DNA of 64,000 bases from Xiphydria camelus (lineage: Eukaryota > Arthropoda > Insecta > Hymenoptera > Xiphydriidae), in the NCBI GenBank assembly GCA_963678675.1, contig OY783198.1, positions 1,121,001 to 1,185,000 on the forward strand, read 5' to 3'. Under the pieces are notes generated by a model. That model had not been told where the DNA came from. It was given only the letters and a program-made list of their open reading frames with translations, and did not search any database. A program made the translations under genes and the position numbers. Positions 1 through 11,903 of this stretch are shown here, in pieces (position 1 is the stretch's first letter; every line of letters starts with the position of its first letter).

Positions 1-306
1 ACTGTCCCAACTGCGTTTCGCTCGATGATTCAGATTAGTTCTTCGATTTATAGTTTGAACAGTTCTCGAGCTTATTTTTCCTTTTCTTTATTTTAAATTC
101 TTTTATTTTTAACTCCCTTTCAATCACTGCAATGCTAAAGGACTCGTCGATTCTCGCAACTTTTTCTCTTCAGTTCTTTTCGATCTTCTCTTCCACTGGC
201 GTGTAACTTCGACTCAAATGTAACCGCATGTGATTGATCCTTAGTTATTGTATTCGCTGCGAATTGTCACAGGAAGCTACAGGATTTATACGATTTTTTG
301 TTCCAG

Positions 307-563
307 TCCGAGGGTGGAATTCAAGGCGATTCAAAGAGTTCTACTGCTCAAACTGTCCAAGCGGTTTTACCAAGAAGTCGAATCTTACGAGGCATCTACG
401 CTACGGCTGCAGCCAGAGTCCCAGATTCATGTGTCCCTGCTGTGATATGCGTTCGAAAGAAGTTTCGAATGTGTACAAGCACATCCGCACGAAGCATAAA
501 GGATCGAGAATTTATGTGGTGGACATTACGACGAATACGCGTTATTACCCTCGGAAACGTTAA
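307..563 (+). CDS. lola: V1: lola terminal exon, two fingers
   Basis: 85 codons after acceptor ttttttgttccag. A 13-residue linker leads to F1 (Cys14, Cys17, His30, Cys35; helix KKSNLTRH), spacer SQSPRFM, then F2 (Cys43, Cys46, His59, His64; helix EVSNVYKH). F2 begins CPCC, giving an extra cysteine in the knuckle. The tail GSRIYVVDI resembles V2 and V3 (VYGIDV), so V1-V3 look like an old family. AATAAA at 570-575, seven bases past the stop. Confidence 0.92.
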
Positions 564-1756
564 GCCTATAATAAAATTTGAGTTAAAATTGTCGACTCCT
601 TTCTCTATCTGAGTGAGTTATTCAACGGTGTTCCGTCGCACGTCAAGCGGACATCTACCGTTCATTATCATCGTAATCTAAATAACGCGCTAATCTAGGG
701 TTATCTCGCCATCAGGCGGGCAGTATGTTTCGGTGAATCTAGGCCGCGAATGCGTTCGCAGTCCCGTACCTTCCCCGGAAAGGTCTTTATGGGCACAGAC
801 GAGTAATCGGTACTCTTGCCTGTTAGGTACGGAACTCGGAAAATATCCAGTGTTACCTTTAGTTCCACCGCCATTTCTCCTCCAGTCAATTAGGGAGCGT
901 TGCATCAGCCCACGCTATCCCCACTGTCTTGTAATTACTGTTAGAGCTCTATAAGACGGAACCAAATGCGCGTTAATCAATGCATATAACGAAGTGTACC
1001 GCGGAACAGTGCATTCAGTGTACAAGCGCTCTAACTTGCAGTTAGACGGTTCGTCTCCGTCTCAATCTCATACGCAACCGCAGGGCAACCGATCCCCTGT
1101 ACCTCGCAAATGTCAGTGTAGTGTATCGTATACAGTGCATTCGAAAAAGCTAATTATAAATTTCGGTTAAATCATCAAACTACTGTATCTCTTTAATTCG
1201 AATATATGATCAGTAATATAGTGAATGCAGTGTTAAATCAGTTGAACCAACCGCTAGGTTTAAACCACCTCACCACGCGCTTAATCAATAGCTGAGAGCT
1301 TAAAATCCTCTTTGCGGTATGTTCGGTATCTAGCCGTGTCACGCAGTAGTTTCTTCGGGATTTACGACTCCGAGGAGATCTAACATTGATTGCACGGCGA
1401 CCGAATATCTCAGATGTGCCGGCAGTTCGTATATTTTCGGGTGCATCTAAATGACTGATGAGTGTAAACGAATAAAGGGGAAGAAATAGATCATACCGTT
1501 TTCAAGTTAATCGTCTTCCGGAAAAACAGATTACGTTGCGATTGACGTGAATTATTTGAGCTGGTCGAGGGACGAATGGAAGACAGAGAGAAAAGTTTTG
1601 AGTTTTCTTTGAACCATTTTTTATTTTATTCGACAATTAGTTTGATTCGTATGGATTTTTATTCTTTCTTGCTCCTCTTTTTTAGCCAGCATGATACAGG
1701 AACTTCTAAAATGTTGGTAGATCTGACTCATTTGTTCCCCCTTCCTTCTGTTACAG
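564..1756 (+). other. V1 3' flank and intron with dispersed ~600-base block, copy A
   Basis: No finger coding or good open frame. About 620-1230 is recognisably related to 57270-57810 (shared strings such as aagcggac, cattatcatc, gtatgtttcgg and ctgtatctcttta in the same order). The rest is ordinary intron up to the V2 acceptor ttctgttacag. Confidence 0.6.
620..1230. repeat. Dispersed noncoding block, copy A (copy B at 57270-57810)
   Basis: Same-orientation relative of copy B, about 56 kb away. No coding frame is conserved between copies. It holds tcgccatcaggcgggc, which on the other strand looks like a CTCF core; not scored. Confidence 0.7.
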
Positions 1757-2076
1757 GGTTTTACAATCAACCCACGCAAGTTGATGGTTATTTCACCCCG
1801 ACTGCGGCTTTCCAGGGAATGAGGAGAAACCAAAATCCGTTTCTATGTTCGAGATGTCCCCGTAATTTTCGAACGAAGGGAAATCTCAGTCGTCACTTGA
1901 AGTACGAGTGCGGGCAGGGTCCTAGATTTATGTGTCCCTATTGCGGTATACGTTATCGAAGGATCAATACGGCGTATAACCACGTCAAGGTTACTCACCC
2001 AGGATTTAGAGTGTATGGAATCGACGTGAAGACAAATCAACCAGTCCAGTCTAACAAATGCAAAATCACTGGTTGA
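1757..2076 (+). CDS. lola: V2: lola terminal exon, two fingers
   Basis: 106 codons. Linker begins GFYNQPTQVDGYF; V3 begins EFYNQPMSFDRY, so V2 and V3 are paralogues by duplication. F1 helix TKGNLSRH ending YEC, spacer GQGPRFM, F2 CPYC with helix RINTAYNH and closing HVKVTH. Tail has VYGIDVKTNQP. AATAAA at 2133-2138. The open frame running upstream from 1576 is intronic: it crosses the acceptor ctgttacag at 1756. Confidence 0.93.
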
Positions 2077-2574
2077 TTCCCGTTCGCACGTCCCGTTATA
2101 CATCACTTTCTCTTTGTAAGAGGAATATTATCAATAAATCGAGCAGATATTTCTTTTTCAGATATTTAATATAAAAGAAGATTCGCAATTCGACAATTTT
2201 GATTTTAATAAAGCACATTTCTTCTCAATTTGACAATCTTCACTCATCCCTCGTTCCCGTTTTCTACTCGAATAATATCGGTCTTGGATAAGTATTTATA
2301 CTGCCCGCGACGGGCAGAAAATTACAACTGAAAAGAGTTTGATATGCCTTCAGAGGTTTAAATTTATTAGCAATTCGAGTGATTTCATACAGCATGAATG
2401 ATATCGTATCATACGAGTACTTATAATGATATTACTTGGTCGCTCGCATATTCCGCATGAAAATACTACAATACCATTATGCTCCTCACAATGAGACGCT
2501 GGCATCTTCCGCGAAATTTAAAAAATTCTCGGATGCTGTCGAAAATTCATGTCATCTCTTCCTTACTGTTACAG

Positions 2575-2909
2575 AGTTTTATAATCAACCTATGTCCTTT
2601 GATCGTTACACGCTGATACCAACCACTGTTTTCGAGGGTAACAGGACTTGCCAGGTGATGGAAGGCCAGAAACAGTTTCAGTGCGTTACTTGTCATCGTA
2701 CCTTTACGCAGAAAGGATCCCTCATACGCCATTTGAGATACGAGTGCTGCCAAGGACCGAGATTCATGTGCCCTTATTGCCGCCTTCGTCACAGAAGACT
2801 TACCACGACGTACAGGCACATCGAGATTACACATCCTGGATCCAAAGTGTACGGAATCGACGTAATGACGAACCTTCCCGCCAGGTCGAAGAAATATAAG
2901 ATTGAATAA
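2575..2909 (+). CDS. lola: V3: lola terminal exon, two fingers
   Basis: 111 codons, sister of V2 in linker, fingers and tail (VYGIDVMTNLP). F1 helix QKGSLIRH; spacer CQGPRFM puts a cysteine directly after the F1 ligand cysteine (YECC). F2 CPYC with helix RLTTTYRH. Acceptor ccttactgttacag matches that of V2. AATAAA at 2957-2962. Confidence 0.93.
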
Positions 2910-3449
2910 TCTTCGTGGCACGTTACCTTGAGTTTTCCAACTTATTTTTTAGAAGTAATAAAGAGATAATATTTTCACATTATTTTGTTGCTTCACCACG
3001 TAGGTACCTACATGTATGAGCATATTGTACAAGTATAAATGTGATTACAGGGACGAATGTATTATATATGTATACTATACATATACATACCGACATGCGC
3101 CCTTTTGTATCGGCCTAACTCTGAAGAAACGATAAAATATACTTTGCCCTTTGTTCCTTGTATCCGGATACGAATTGAAATAATATACCGAAAATATTTT
3201 TTCTTCCTTTAACTCCTTTCGATAGGGATGCGTGACGAGCCGACTATCCTCTCGAGGGTTTCGAGATTTTCGGTGGGCAGTGACGTACGAGCCGAATAAA
3301 CTTCTCTTCTGTAAATAACACCTCCAGGAAAATAGACTTCATCGTGTCCGCCTATCGCTCTCTTTCGTTAATCGATACGAGGATCAGCTTTATCCGCGGG
3401 ACGACGAAAAGGACTTTAGGACTGACCACGCTTCTATCTTCTTTTTCAG

Positions 3450-3724
3450 CCTTCTTCCACACGCTCTCGGGACACTGGGCGACCGAGGAAGAAGACCCGG
3501 AGAAGTACTTTGCGCGATTCGGCACTCGTTATGCCTGTCCGCGATGCCGCAAGAGCTACACGACGAAGGGCTCGGTGACGGCTCACCTGAAGTACGATTG
3601 CGGCAAGCCGCCCAGGTTCGAGTGCCCTTATTGCGGCAAATTGAGCAAGAAGAAATTCAATATCCAGGACCACGTGCGCCACAAACACCCCCACAAGGCG
3701 GTTATCTGCAACACCCTCTTCTAG
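3450..3724 (+). CDS. lola: V4: lola terminal exon, two fingers
   Basis: 91 codons. Acidic linker (ATEEEDPEKYF) before F1 (helix TKGSVTAH, closing KYDC), spacer GKPPRFE, F2 CPYC with helix KKFNIQDH and closing HVRHKH. Short tail NTLF. The exon is GC-rich compared with its intron. AATAAA at 3885-3890. Confidence 0.93.
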
Positions 3725-4227
3725 AGACGCGCGAGAAAAAATCCTGCCGTGATAATTTTGAATAAGCAATTTCCCGGAAGAGGAGCCGAAGGGCGAATTC
3801 GTTTTCTTCCGCTGTACCGTGGTTCTTCCAGCGCCTTCGACGCGCGAACGATAGATAGCTCGCGCGTCTTTCCATGTAGCACGAAATAAAAAGTGTGTTT
3901 CACCCGCAAGAATTAATTTATCACGTGGCGTGTAAGATGCGATCGGAATCTGGCGCTACGTTATTCGCACTTGCGAGTTACGCCTAAGTGAATTCACAGG
4001 TATCGCGTGTGCTCGGCCCACAATCTTATTGGCACGGTTCTCCGCTCGTCATTTAAGCCTCGCGGCTCTCGTCGCTCTTCTTCGGGGACTCTTCTTTTCG
4101 TGCATGGATTCTAATGCCTCTTCCGCGCATCGGGACGATCGACGCGTATCCTCGCGCAAATCGATCGATCCCTCTCCGCGAGAAAAGTCCGTCGCGATTT
4201 TGCTGACCTACGTCACGTCTTTTCTAG

Positions 4228-4517
4228 GTAACGAGGTGGGCATGTATCGCATGGTGTACGTGGAGAACTCGAAGAGGAACTTTAAGATAGTTGACAAGGA
4301 TTACAACTCGTCCACCGGCAAATTTCACTGTCCCAAGTGCAACAACGGCTATACGCGGAAGGATACCATGCTGGCGCATAGTCGATACGAATGCGGCAAG
4401 GCGCCGCGCTTCAAGTGTCCGTACTGTGCGCACTGCAGCAAAAAGTCCTCGAACATTTACCAGCACGTGAGATCCTTGCATATCGGCAAGGAAGTGACTA
4501 CGTTAAAATTGTATTAA
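4228..4517 (+). CDS. lola: V5: lola terminal exon, two fingers
   Basis: 96 codons after acceptor tcttttctag. Linker GNEVGMYRMVYVEN, basic in its second half. F1 helix RKDTMLAH, closing RYEC; spacer GKAPRFK; F2 CPYC with helix KSSNIYQH, closing HVRSLH. Tail ends LKLY, a C-terminus shared with V6, V7 and V9. AATAAA at 4736-4741 and 4747-4752. Confidence 0.93.
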
Positions 4518-4973
4518 TTGGACGCGCTTAATTTACCGAGACAAATTCTATATTTTTCCAGTTTTATCGTTAAGGATTGTACGTGTATCAGGGATTTTTC
4601 GACGTGATTCCACCGAGTGCGCGAGTGCCCTTTGTATTGTTCGCTGGCGGATTACATGAAATTATTCATCGACGCGTGTTTAAATGAATTTATCGAACGA
4701 GATTTCGAATGTGCGATATTTCGGGGTGTGAAAGAAATAAATATCGAATAAAGGAGCCAAAACTCCGTAAGAGCCAAGCCGTACTTCGCACTGATTTCAA
4801 TGGAAGGGCGTAAGCATTGGCGCGCAATTTCAGCTCGGTGCGAAGAGGCTGCTCATTCGCAGAGTCTTACGTCGATTTTCTTTTCCACGTCGAGTTTTGA
4901 GCCTTCCTCCTTTGCCTCTCGATCGCCCGTTGCTTCACTCGAGTCCCTGACCGAACTGTTGACTTGGTTTCAG

Positions 4974-5257
4974 AATTCTGGGAAAGCCTCCGTCTACCTC
5001 CGGGGAAACCTAAACCGTCCAACCTCGGTCATCCCGCCGCTATCGACTGCTGTACCAAGAAGTACCTGTGCCCGAAGTGTAGCAAGGCTTTCTCTCAGAG
5101 TTACTCCATGTATCGACATTACAGATACGAGTGCGACACGAAACCGCGCTACCAGTGTCCCTACTGCGGCCTCCTGAGAAAGTGGAGCCACACGATATAC
5201 AATCACGTCCGGAAGCTACATCCGGGTCATCAAGTCACCCTGAACAAGCTCTACTAG
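4974..5257 (+). CDS. lola: V6: lola terminal exon, two fingers
   Basis: 94 codons. Proline-rich linker (LRLPPGKPKP) with CC just before F1. F1 helix QSYSMYRH, closing RYEC; spacer DTKPRYQ; F2 CPYC, helix WSHTIYNH, closing HVRKLH. Tail LNKLY. The 3' flank has an (AAT)n-like stretch near 5430 instead of a clear AATAAA. Confidence 0.92.
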
Positions 5258-5692
5258 AAATTCGACTTCTGACGCTTCTCTCTCTCTCTCGGAAGCTCGA
5301 TCATCGAATTCGATGTTCATCGACTGCCTGCAAAATTCCATCGAATTTTAATTGTTTGTAGTCAGTAAAAGCTCTTGTCCTCTCATATTTATTTATAGTC
5401 CTATCGTAATTCTCGTGGAGTGAAATATAATAATAATAATATGAAATATCGTTTGAAACTGCTAGTCTCGCGTGTCTGAGTCCCGAACCACGTCGTTTCT
5501 CTCCTTCTCGCAAGATCGCTACACAGGTGAGTAGCTATACGCACATTGCGTTCGCGCGTAGAAAGCACTCGAATCACGAGCGATCTCGCAAGCGACTTCT
5601 GCGGATCATCTCGATTCGCGTCGAGGGGATCCATCGTACCCGGTACCTACCGCGAAAAACGCTAACGCCGTCTCGTCGATTTGTCTTTGCAG

Positions 5693-5988
5693 ACTTTCGG
5701 CCAATCTTCCTCGGCAAGACCCACACGACCTTACGGAATCCTCGCCACCAGCTGCTGACGATGAAACTGCAGGCCGCTCTGAATAGAAGAGGCTTCCCCT
5801 GTCCGCGGTGCGCGCGTACTTTCCGCACTTCCGGCGGCATGAGTCGCCATCACAGACTGGAATGCGTGGATTTTCCGCGTTTTAAGTGCCCTCACTGCGA
5901 CATGCACAGCAAGTACACGCAGGCCATATACAGGCACATACGGGCGAAGCATCGAGATATGGAGATTAGATTCGTCAAGTTGTACTGA
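5693..5988 (+). CDS. lola: V7: lola terminal exon, two fingers
   Basis: 98 codons after acceptor tttgtctttgcag. Basic linker without acidic patch. F1 helix TSGGMSRH with a glycine pair, closing RLEC; spacer VDFPRFK; F2 CPHC (not CPYC), helix YTQAIYRH, closing HIRAKH. Tail FVKLY. No canonical AATAAA close by. Confidence 0.92.
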
Positions 5989-6850
5989 AATCGATTCGAG
6001 GGGAATTGAGTAAGTTTATTTATCGTTACATGTCCGTCCGACGATCGAGCGGACTTTCTCGATCTCCCATTCGACTTCAAAGGAGGAAGAAGGAGATTTT
6101 CCAGAGAAATAAGATCTCATGGAATTTCGTGGAGAACGGGGAATTCGAGAAGAACTACGTAAAGTGTAAATCCCCTGTAAAATGTGCTGGCACAACATTC
6201 GACGTTCGCATATAAAATATCGCATCTCTCGAAAGTGACTCGTCTTTTGATTTCTCTTCGAGATTTATCCGCCTTCGATTACAGGATCAAGAAAGGCGTC
6301 CAAAGAGAAGAGTGACGCTGTACGAGATATTTACGTTGTAGAATTATCATTTTCGCGTTGCGTTGACCGAGAGAAAGGGTGAACCAAACATTAATGAGAT
6401 CGAGTACAGTGCACGAACAAGTGGAATTCTTAACGGCATTGCATTAACCAACCGAAACGCGAACCGCGCGTGCGGCTATTTTGTGAATTTCGCGCCGAGA
6501 GCACTCCCCTAAAACGCATGTGGTGTTTTTTTTGCCTTGCCATTTGATTTTACCCCGTTTGATTGCGGATACTACTCGACTGGCTTCACTTGATTTTCAG
6601 CCTCCTTCGCGCAATTTTCCTTCCCGCTTTATCGCGAGACCCGACAGACGGCTGTTTTTTTTTTGAACACGCGAACACCAAACGAACGACGAACGGCGTT
6701 GATTCCTGGCGCTTTAGATTCGTCATCGATATTATTTTCTTCTCGCAATTTTGTTCTTCCCAATTTGACGACGATCCGTATTCTAAACGAACTATGAGGA
6801 GCAGGAGCGCAATGTCTCTGCGGCTAACGCATTTCAACCGATTCTTCCAG
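5989..6850 (+). other. V7 3' UTR and V8 intron
   Basis: No finger coding. A fair acceptor (ccttcgattacag) at 6284 is followed by a phase-matching open frame of 32 codons (6285-6382) without any finger; see findings. Otherwise nothing recognised. Confidence 0.5.
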
Positions 6851-7086
6851 GGCGATACGTTAACGGCGCGGACGGCTGGTACAACTGCCCGAGATGTTCG
6901 AATAGGTTCATCTCGATGTTCTCTTTGCGTCGACACTTCCGGTCCCACTGTGACGTGAGGGACACTCGTTTCCGGTGCATCTACTGTGACTACGGCTCGA
7001 AGTACAGCTCCAACGTGTACAAGCACGTGCGACGTGTTCACAAGCAATTGCCCTTTTTCAAAGCGAATCGAATTATTTTGCGCTAG
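6851..7086 (+). CDS. lola: V8: lola terminal exon, two fingers (no internal start)
   Basis: 78 codons read from acceptor ccgattcttccag; only an internal methionine, so a start-based search misses it. Linker of 12 residues (GRYVNGADGWYN). F1 helix SMFSLRRH, closing HFRSHC; spacer DVRDTRFR is eight residues, one longer than usual. F2 is CIYC rather than CPYC, helix YSSNVYKH, closing HVRRVH. Tail basic, ending ILR. AATAAA at 7190-7195. A long open frame on the minus strand over this exon is its shadow. Confidence 0.92.
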
Positions 7087-7944
7087 GCTCGAAGGAAGAA
7101 GGGATGAAAGAGTATTTGGAGCAGGTATTTGGAGCAGGATTCTTTTTTTTTTTACGACGTAAACTGTAAACTTTCTCATGTTTTGTTTGAATAAAACTTT
7201 TCTTGAACCACATAGATGGTCCGATTTCCTAAATTCGGATTTTTAATTGGATCGACATTTTTTGATGGAAAAAAAATCGTGATTTCATGCGGAAAGATAG
7301 GATTTTTCGTCGATAATTTGGTTTTACGTGTATTTGGAAGAGTCGAAAAAAATGTGTTGCGTTATGATGGAAAACCTATAGGAATTAGGAAATTTTGTTA
7401 TGTACTCGACATATATTTGTAACCATCTTCTCCGGCACTGAAAGACTGTACGCGATAAATTCAACTGACACACTACGGAGACGTAATATGTCGATCGAAA
7501 CAGAAAGTCGATCCTCGTCGTGTGCCAAAATTGAATTCCCCGAGATGTACGTACGTATACACTCAATGCATGTGTCGTAGGTATATAGAGATCGTACCAT
7601 TTTCACACTTTACTTTTCTTCGTACTCGAAGAAATTTCAATCAGTTAATTCTACGATAGAAAAAACTCATCCCTGTAAACAACACCGTCAAATTTCCATT
7701 CCGATGAATTTCTCGCCTCGACTTCGATCGCATCGAAGCCTCTCCAAGCTCGTCTCGAGGACCACACGTCTTTACCCACGCGTCGAAGTCTCTCCTGGCT
7801 CGCCCTACTCTCGCGATACATATCAGGTACCGTCTCGTAGTTACGCGGACCGTGCCGGCGCGTCCGCGGCTGCAGTGCGTATAACCGTTGCTTGTCGAAA
7901 CCTCGTTATCGCTAACCGATCGATCGATTGTTTTCCTTTTTCAG
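7087..7944 (+). other. V8 3' UTR and V9 intron
   Basis: AT-rich noncoding sequence; short open frames lack fingers and acceptors. Nothing else seen apart from the V8 AATAAA and the V9 tract cctttttcag. Confidence 0.5.
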
Positions 7945-8222
7945 AAATTGCACCTTGGGGTGGCGAGCACGCGGCTGCGAACCAAAAATCCTCGGACGTT
8001 CACGGACAGCAGTTGTTCAGTCCGCGTCACGTCTGTCCCAGGTGTTGCAGCAGCTTCAGCAAGCGGGCGAACATGCTGTCGCACTACCGGCACGAGTGCG
8101 GCCGGGAACCGCGATTCCAGTGTCCCTACTGCGGCAAACGAGATCGGAAATCCTCCAATACATACAGACACATCCGGAAGTACCACAACGGCAACAGGAT
8201 ACACGCCCATAAACTGTACTGA
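7945..8222 (+). CDS. lola: V9: lola terminal exon, two fingers
   Basis: 92 codons. Linker rich in Ala, Gln and Ser. F1 begins CPRCC, helix KRANMLSH, closing RHEC; spacer GREPRFQ; F2 CPYC, helix KSSNTYRH, closing HIRKYH. Tail HAHKLY. AATAAA at 8266-8271. Confidence 0.93.
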
Positions 8223-8714
8223 AAGAATCGGCGACCACCAGTGGACGAGGTTCTCTGCACCTCGGAATAAAGACTCGCTCGTACATAGCGTATATCGCGT
8301 CGGGACTTTTAGTATTTTTGAACGGATCGCAATTTTCGTATCAGATTAGTAAGAAACATTCTAACGCGAACTCCCCGATATTTTCTTCCGAGGCTCTCGA
8401 AGAGAGAAAGGTGAAGCCTTCTCCTGTCGAATCCATGGATTGTTACGGAGCTGTATAGAAATAGACGTAAATAGAAACGTTTTCTCCCGATTCCAGGATT
8501 CCTAAATATTTGTCGAACTCTCCCTCCCTCTGATTCTCTATTCGATCCTCTGCACTTTTCTGTTTTCCTCCCTCCTCTTCACGGCTAGAAGTACAACCTC
8601 GACCCTTCTTTTCGCTTACGAAAATTCCTCTTCTTAAGCTCTCTGTGTCTTCGGCGTCGCATCGATATTCCGTCCCCTCGGCGACGACTAACCCAACGAT
8701 TTCGTTGTCCACAG

Positions 8715-9013
8715 ATGAAATGCACGTCCTGCCTTACGACGCAAGTCTTCTGGACATGCTGCGGATCAATATGGACGTCAAACACGACGATGAACCCTTT
8801 TGGCACACCGCCAGAATGTCCTATCATTGCCCGCGCTGCAATGCCGGCTACACCTACAAAAAAACTCTGAAGACTCACCTGAAGTACGACTGCGGCAAGG
8901 AGCCCAGATTTAAGTGTCCTTACTGCAACAAGCGGGACAAGTGCTCCTCGAACATTTACAAACACGTTAGAATGCGCCACGGCGGACTACCCGTGACTGT
9001 GCATAGAAACTGA
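8715..9013 (+). CDS. lola: V10: lola terminal exon, two fingers
   Basis: 99 codons after acceptor ttgtccacag. Linker carries acidic VKHDDEP. F1 helix YKKTLKTH, closing KYDC; spacer GKEPRFK; F2 CPYC, helix CSSNIYKH (cysteine at helix start), closing HVRMRH. Tail VTVHRN. AATAAA at 9247-9252. Confidence 0.93.
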
Positions 9014-9551
9014 GACTCCCGTAGACTAACGCGCTCCTCGTAGTTGAAGTTAACAATATTTTTGTAGAGTCCGCGATATTCCGGAAACCTCGACGCGCGC
9101 GATGCCATGGACCTACATATATTAATTCACGAGAAGCTCGATAGTATTATGCAATTTACCTCTTCCATAATTGTGTATTGCCTTGTATATAAATCTGATC
9201 CATCATACAAACGTACGATCGAAGTCGAGTGTACGCGTTGGACCGAAATAAAGGCGTATATTGAACTTCGACGCGTGTGAACCCAAGTGAGTTCCTCCAC
9301 GATCGCAGTTTGTTCTTCGAAGAGTGGGACACGATAGAACCGCGAGGCTGGTTTCTCACTTGGGATACGTCTGACGCATCATTCTAGTTCAATTTTGGAT
9401 CATTTCGCCCGTCGTTAACGTGGTCCGACGGTCGCCCCCTTCTCTGTCGATTTAGGTATTTCGCCTTCTCCAACTGCACGCGCGGAAGAAAACGATTCGC
9501 TTCGCGTGACGCTGGAACGAGGTACCATTGATGTCCTTGTTTTTTTTTCAG

Positions 9552-9781
9552 GGACACGATCGATCAATTGGTCCGACTCGTCGCTCTACGCTTTTTACGT
9601 CTGTCCCAAGTGCCAAGCCGGCTTTCGCCGGCCGGGAGACTTGATCAGGCACAAGTGCGGACAGAAGCTGAGGTACGGGTGCCCCTACTGCTGCAAGATG
9701 GACAATTCCTTGTCGAACGTGTACAGGCACATACGACGATGGCATCCGTCGATGCCGGTGGGAGTTAACAAGAGGTACTAA
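9552..9781 (+). CDS. lola: V11: lola terminal exon, two fingers with shortened F1
   Basis: 76 codons after a run of T and cag. F1 has normal C-x2-C-x12-H, helix RPGDLIRH, but the last ligands are H-K-C: one residue between His and Cys instead of four. Spacer GQKLRYG. F2 CPYCC with helix SLSNVYRH, closing HIRRWH. Tail VNKRY. The same H-x-C closure occurs only in V61. AATAAA at 9924-9929. Confidence 0.9.
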
Positions 9782-10206
9782 AACGTCTCGGTTGATCTTC
9801 GCTGGCGGGAAGATCAGTTGAGTTAGCGAGTAGTCGAGCGAGTCTCTGCCATTCGAACGCGTGTTTCTCATGAAGTGACTCGACGATTCTTGTATTGAGA
9901 CGTCAATGATGGCGAAGAGCAAGAATAAAGTGTGTCTATGGTATATCTCTTTTTCCTCCATCCGTAACCCGCCACTGATCCACGTTTATGACCTTAAATC
10001 GTCGCGATTGGTTTTCTATACGTTCCACGCGGGGACTAAATGAAAAAGAGAGCGTCGCTTTATACAGGTAAAAATTAGCTTGAAGCTGGCAGAAGATGCT
10101 TCGAACATTTCCGATTATTCTGTAACTCATGCGACGTGATACTCATCCGGACTCGATCAACCGTCGATTAATCTTTCTACATGATCTCGTCTGTTTTCTT
10201 TTTCAG

Positions 10207-10424
10207 ATTGGGAGCCTTCGAATAACACTTTCCCATGCACTCGCTGCGGGAAGAACTTCAAGAGACGAAAAGACGTAAACTATCACATGCGATATCTCTG
10301 CGGAACCCAGTTGCGAATACAGTGTCCGTATTGCGAGAAAAAGTATCGCTACTCCTCTAATATTTCGTATCACATCAAAAAGTATCACGCGGGGAAGCAA
10401 GTGTTCTATCGCAAGTTATTCTGA
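10207..10424 (+). CDS. lola: V12: lola terminal exon, two fingers (no internal start)
   Basis: 72 codons from acceptor tgttttctttttcag; very short linker DWEPSNNTFP. F1 helix RRKDVNYH, closing RYLC; spacer GTQLRIQ; F2 CPYC, helix YSSNISYH, closing HIKKYH. Tail YRKLF. Strongly basic overall. AATAAA at 10499-10504. Confidence 0.92.
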
Positions 10425-10736
10425 GATCTTCGTATGATGGTCTTCAAGGTTCCGAAGACTCTCGCGAGCTGTGCCTCGAATGCGTGTAAACATTGAGGAA
10501 TAAATGTCGTTGTTGGCTGTCGTCAGTTTGCTCTTGCATTCGCGTACCGACTCGACATCCCCTTCTCCTTTCTTCCGTGAATTCATTTTTCTTTCATTTT
10601 CGAGTTCTCCAGTTCTTCCTTCTTTCTCAGTACTTTACCCACTTTCCAAATGCTCCTACCAACCGCCTGGCTCGCTTGCGTGTTTTCATCCTTCCGAACT
10701 TCCGATTAACCGACGGAACCGTCTTACCTTTTCCAG

Positions 10737-11032
10737 ATGCTTACTTTACGGATGGCTTCAAGTGGAACTACGTCAACGCGTCTGGGTTAACGAGATCCGA
10801 GCTGCAGTTCAAGCTTCATCCGGCAGATCGTAAGAGGTACGAGTGCCTCCGGTGCTCGCGTCGCTTCACGCAGAAGAGCACCATGATAAGGCACGTGCGT
10901 TACTTCTGCGGTCAGGACTACAAGTACCAGTGTCCTTACTGCGAGACGAGGTGCTCCTGCTCCTCGAATATTTACAGACATGTCAGATCGCGTCATCATG
11001 GACGTGAGGCGCGTGCCATTAAACTATTTTGA
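10737..11032 (+). CDS. lola: V13: lola terminal exon, two fingers
   Basis: 98 codons. Aromatic linker (DAYFTDGFKWNYV). F1 helix QKSTMIRH, closing RYFC; spacer GQDYKYQ; F2 CPYC with two more cysteines in its loop (TRCSC), helix CSSNIYRH, closing HVRSRH. Tail AIKLF resembles V12. First AATAAA only at 11432-11437. Confidence 0.92.
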
Positions 11033-11903
11033 AAACCCGAACGAACAATGCGTATAGTACTCGTATTTAGAGAGATTGATATTTATCGTTCGAGGTCGCT
11101 GTGACATACCTATGTGTTCCACCCGTACTTTGTGCATAATATACGTCTTCCGATCTTGTAACGCATTGGAAGGACGGTTTTAAACCCGTCGATAGACTTT
11201 TTCGCGAGGCAAGGATCTTCGAGAGTGTAGAGTTCTTCTTATTATCATGTTTTCCATCGCGAATGGTTGAGTATTTCGAGAAAACCATATATGAATTGAA
11301 AATGTTGCATTCTCATGTTAAATAATTTTTTCCTTCTAATTTAGTAAATTTTGAATATAATACGCGTGTTGATTCTTTAGTCATTTTCACATTTTGTTTA
11401 ATCGTTGCAATGTGCCATATTGAGTGGACAGAATAAATGTGTTCAATTGTGTATTATTTTCTTTAGGACCGAAATTTCGCATAGTTTTAATACAATCGTG
11501 CATGCCATTTTTAATGTTATTCTCAATCTTCCGGAGGTGGACAATAGCTCATGATTGGTACGAATTAATTGCCGATCTCCAGAACAGATCCGGTGTACCA
11601 AAATACATACGAATTCCGTATCTTCGACAGAAAAATATTAAGAAGTATTCAAATGCAAGCGTCTGTGCTACTCGGTTTTCTCTCCTTTTCAGAAGACGTT
11701 AGCTTGACGAAGATTGGCGTACGCCACCGAGGTATCGAGCTTGAAGATTTTGTACAAATAGGTATAATTCTTTTTGAAGACATGTAATTCGACATCAACT
11801 ATTCAACAGAACGCTCGCGATAGGGTCGCAACGTACACAATTTCATCCGCTGTTTTCGCAGCGACTGTTCTTCCCACGCGCTAACTTTATTCTTGGGTTT
11901 CAG
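11033..11903 (+). other. V13 3' UTR and V14 intron
   Basis: A strong acceptor (ggttttctctccttttcag) ending at 11692 opens a phase-matching frame of 31 codons to a stop at 11787, without fingers and without a nearby AATAAA; weak candidate for a finger-less exon. Nothing else recognised. Confidence 0.45.

Noticed and set aside
1576..1756. Methionine-started extensions upstream of many finger frames
   Set aside because: They cross pyrimidine tracts and AG acceptors, differ between exons and have intron composition, so they are introns, not coding starts.
6586..7179. 197-codon open frame on the minus strand
   Set aside because: It is the antisense shadow of V8; zinc-finger exons give long open frames on both strands. 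No domain was seen in it.
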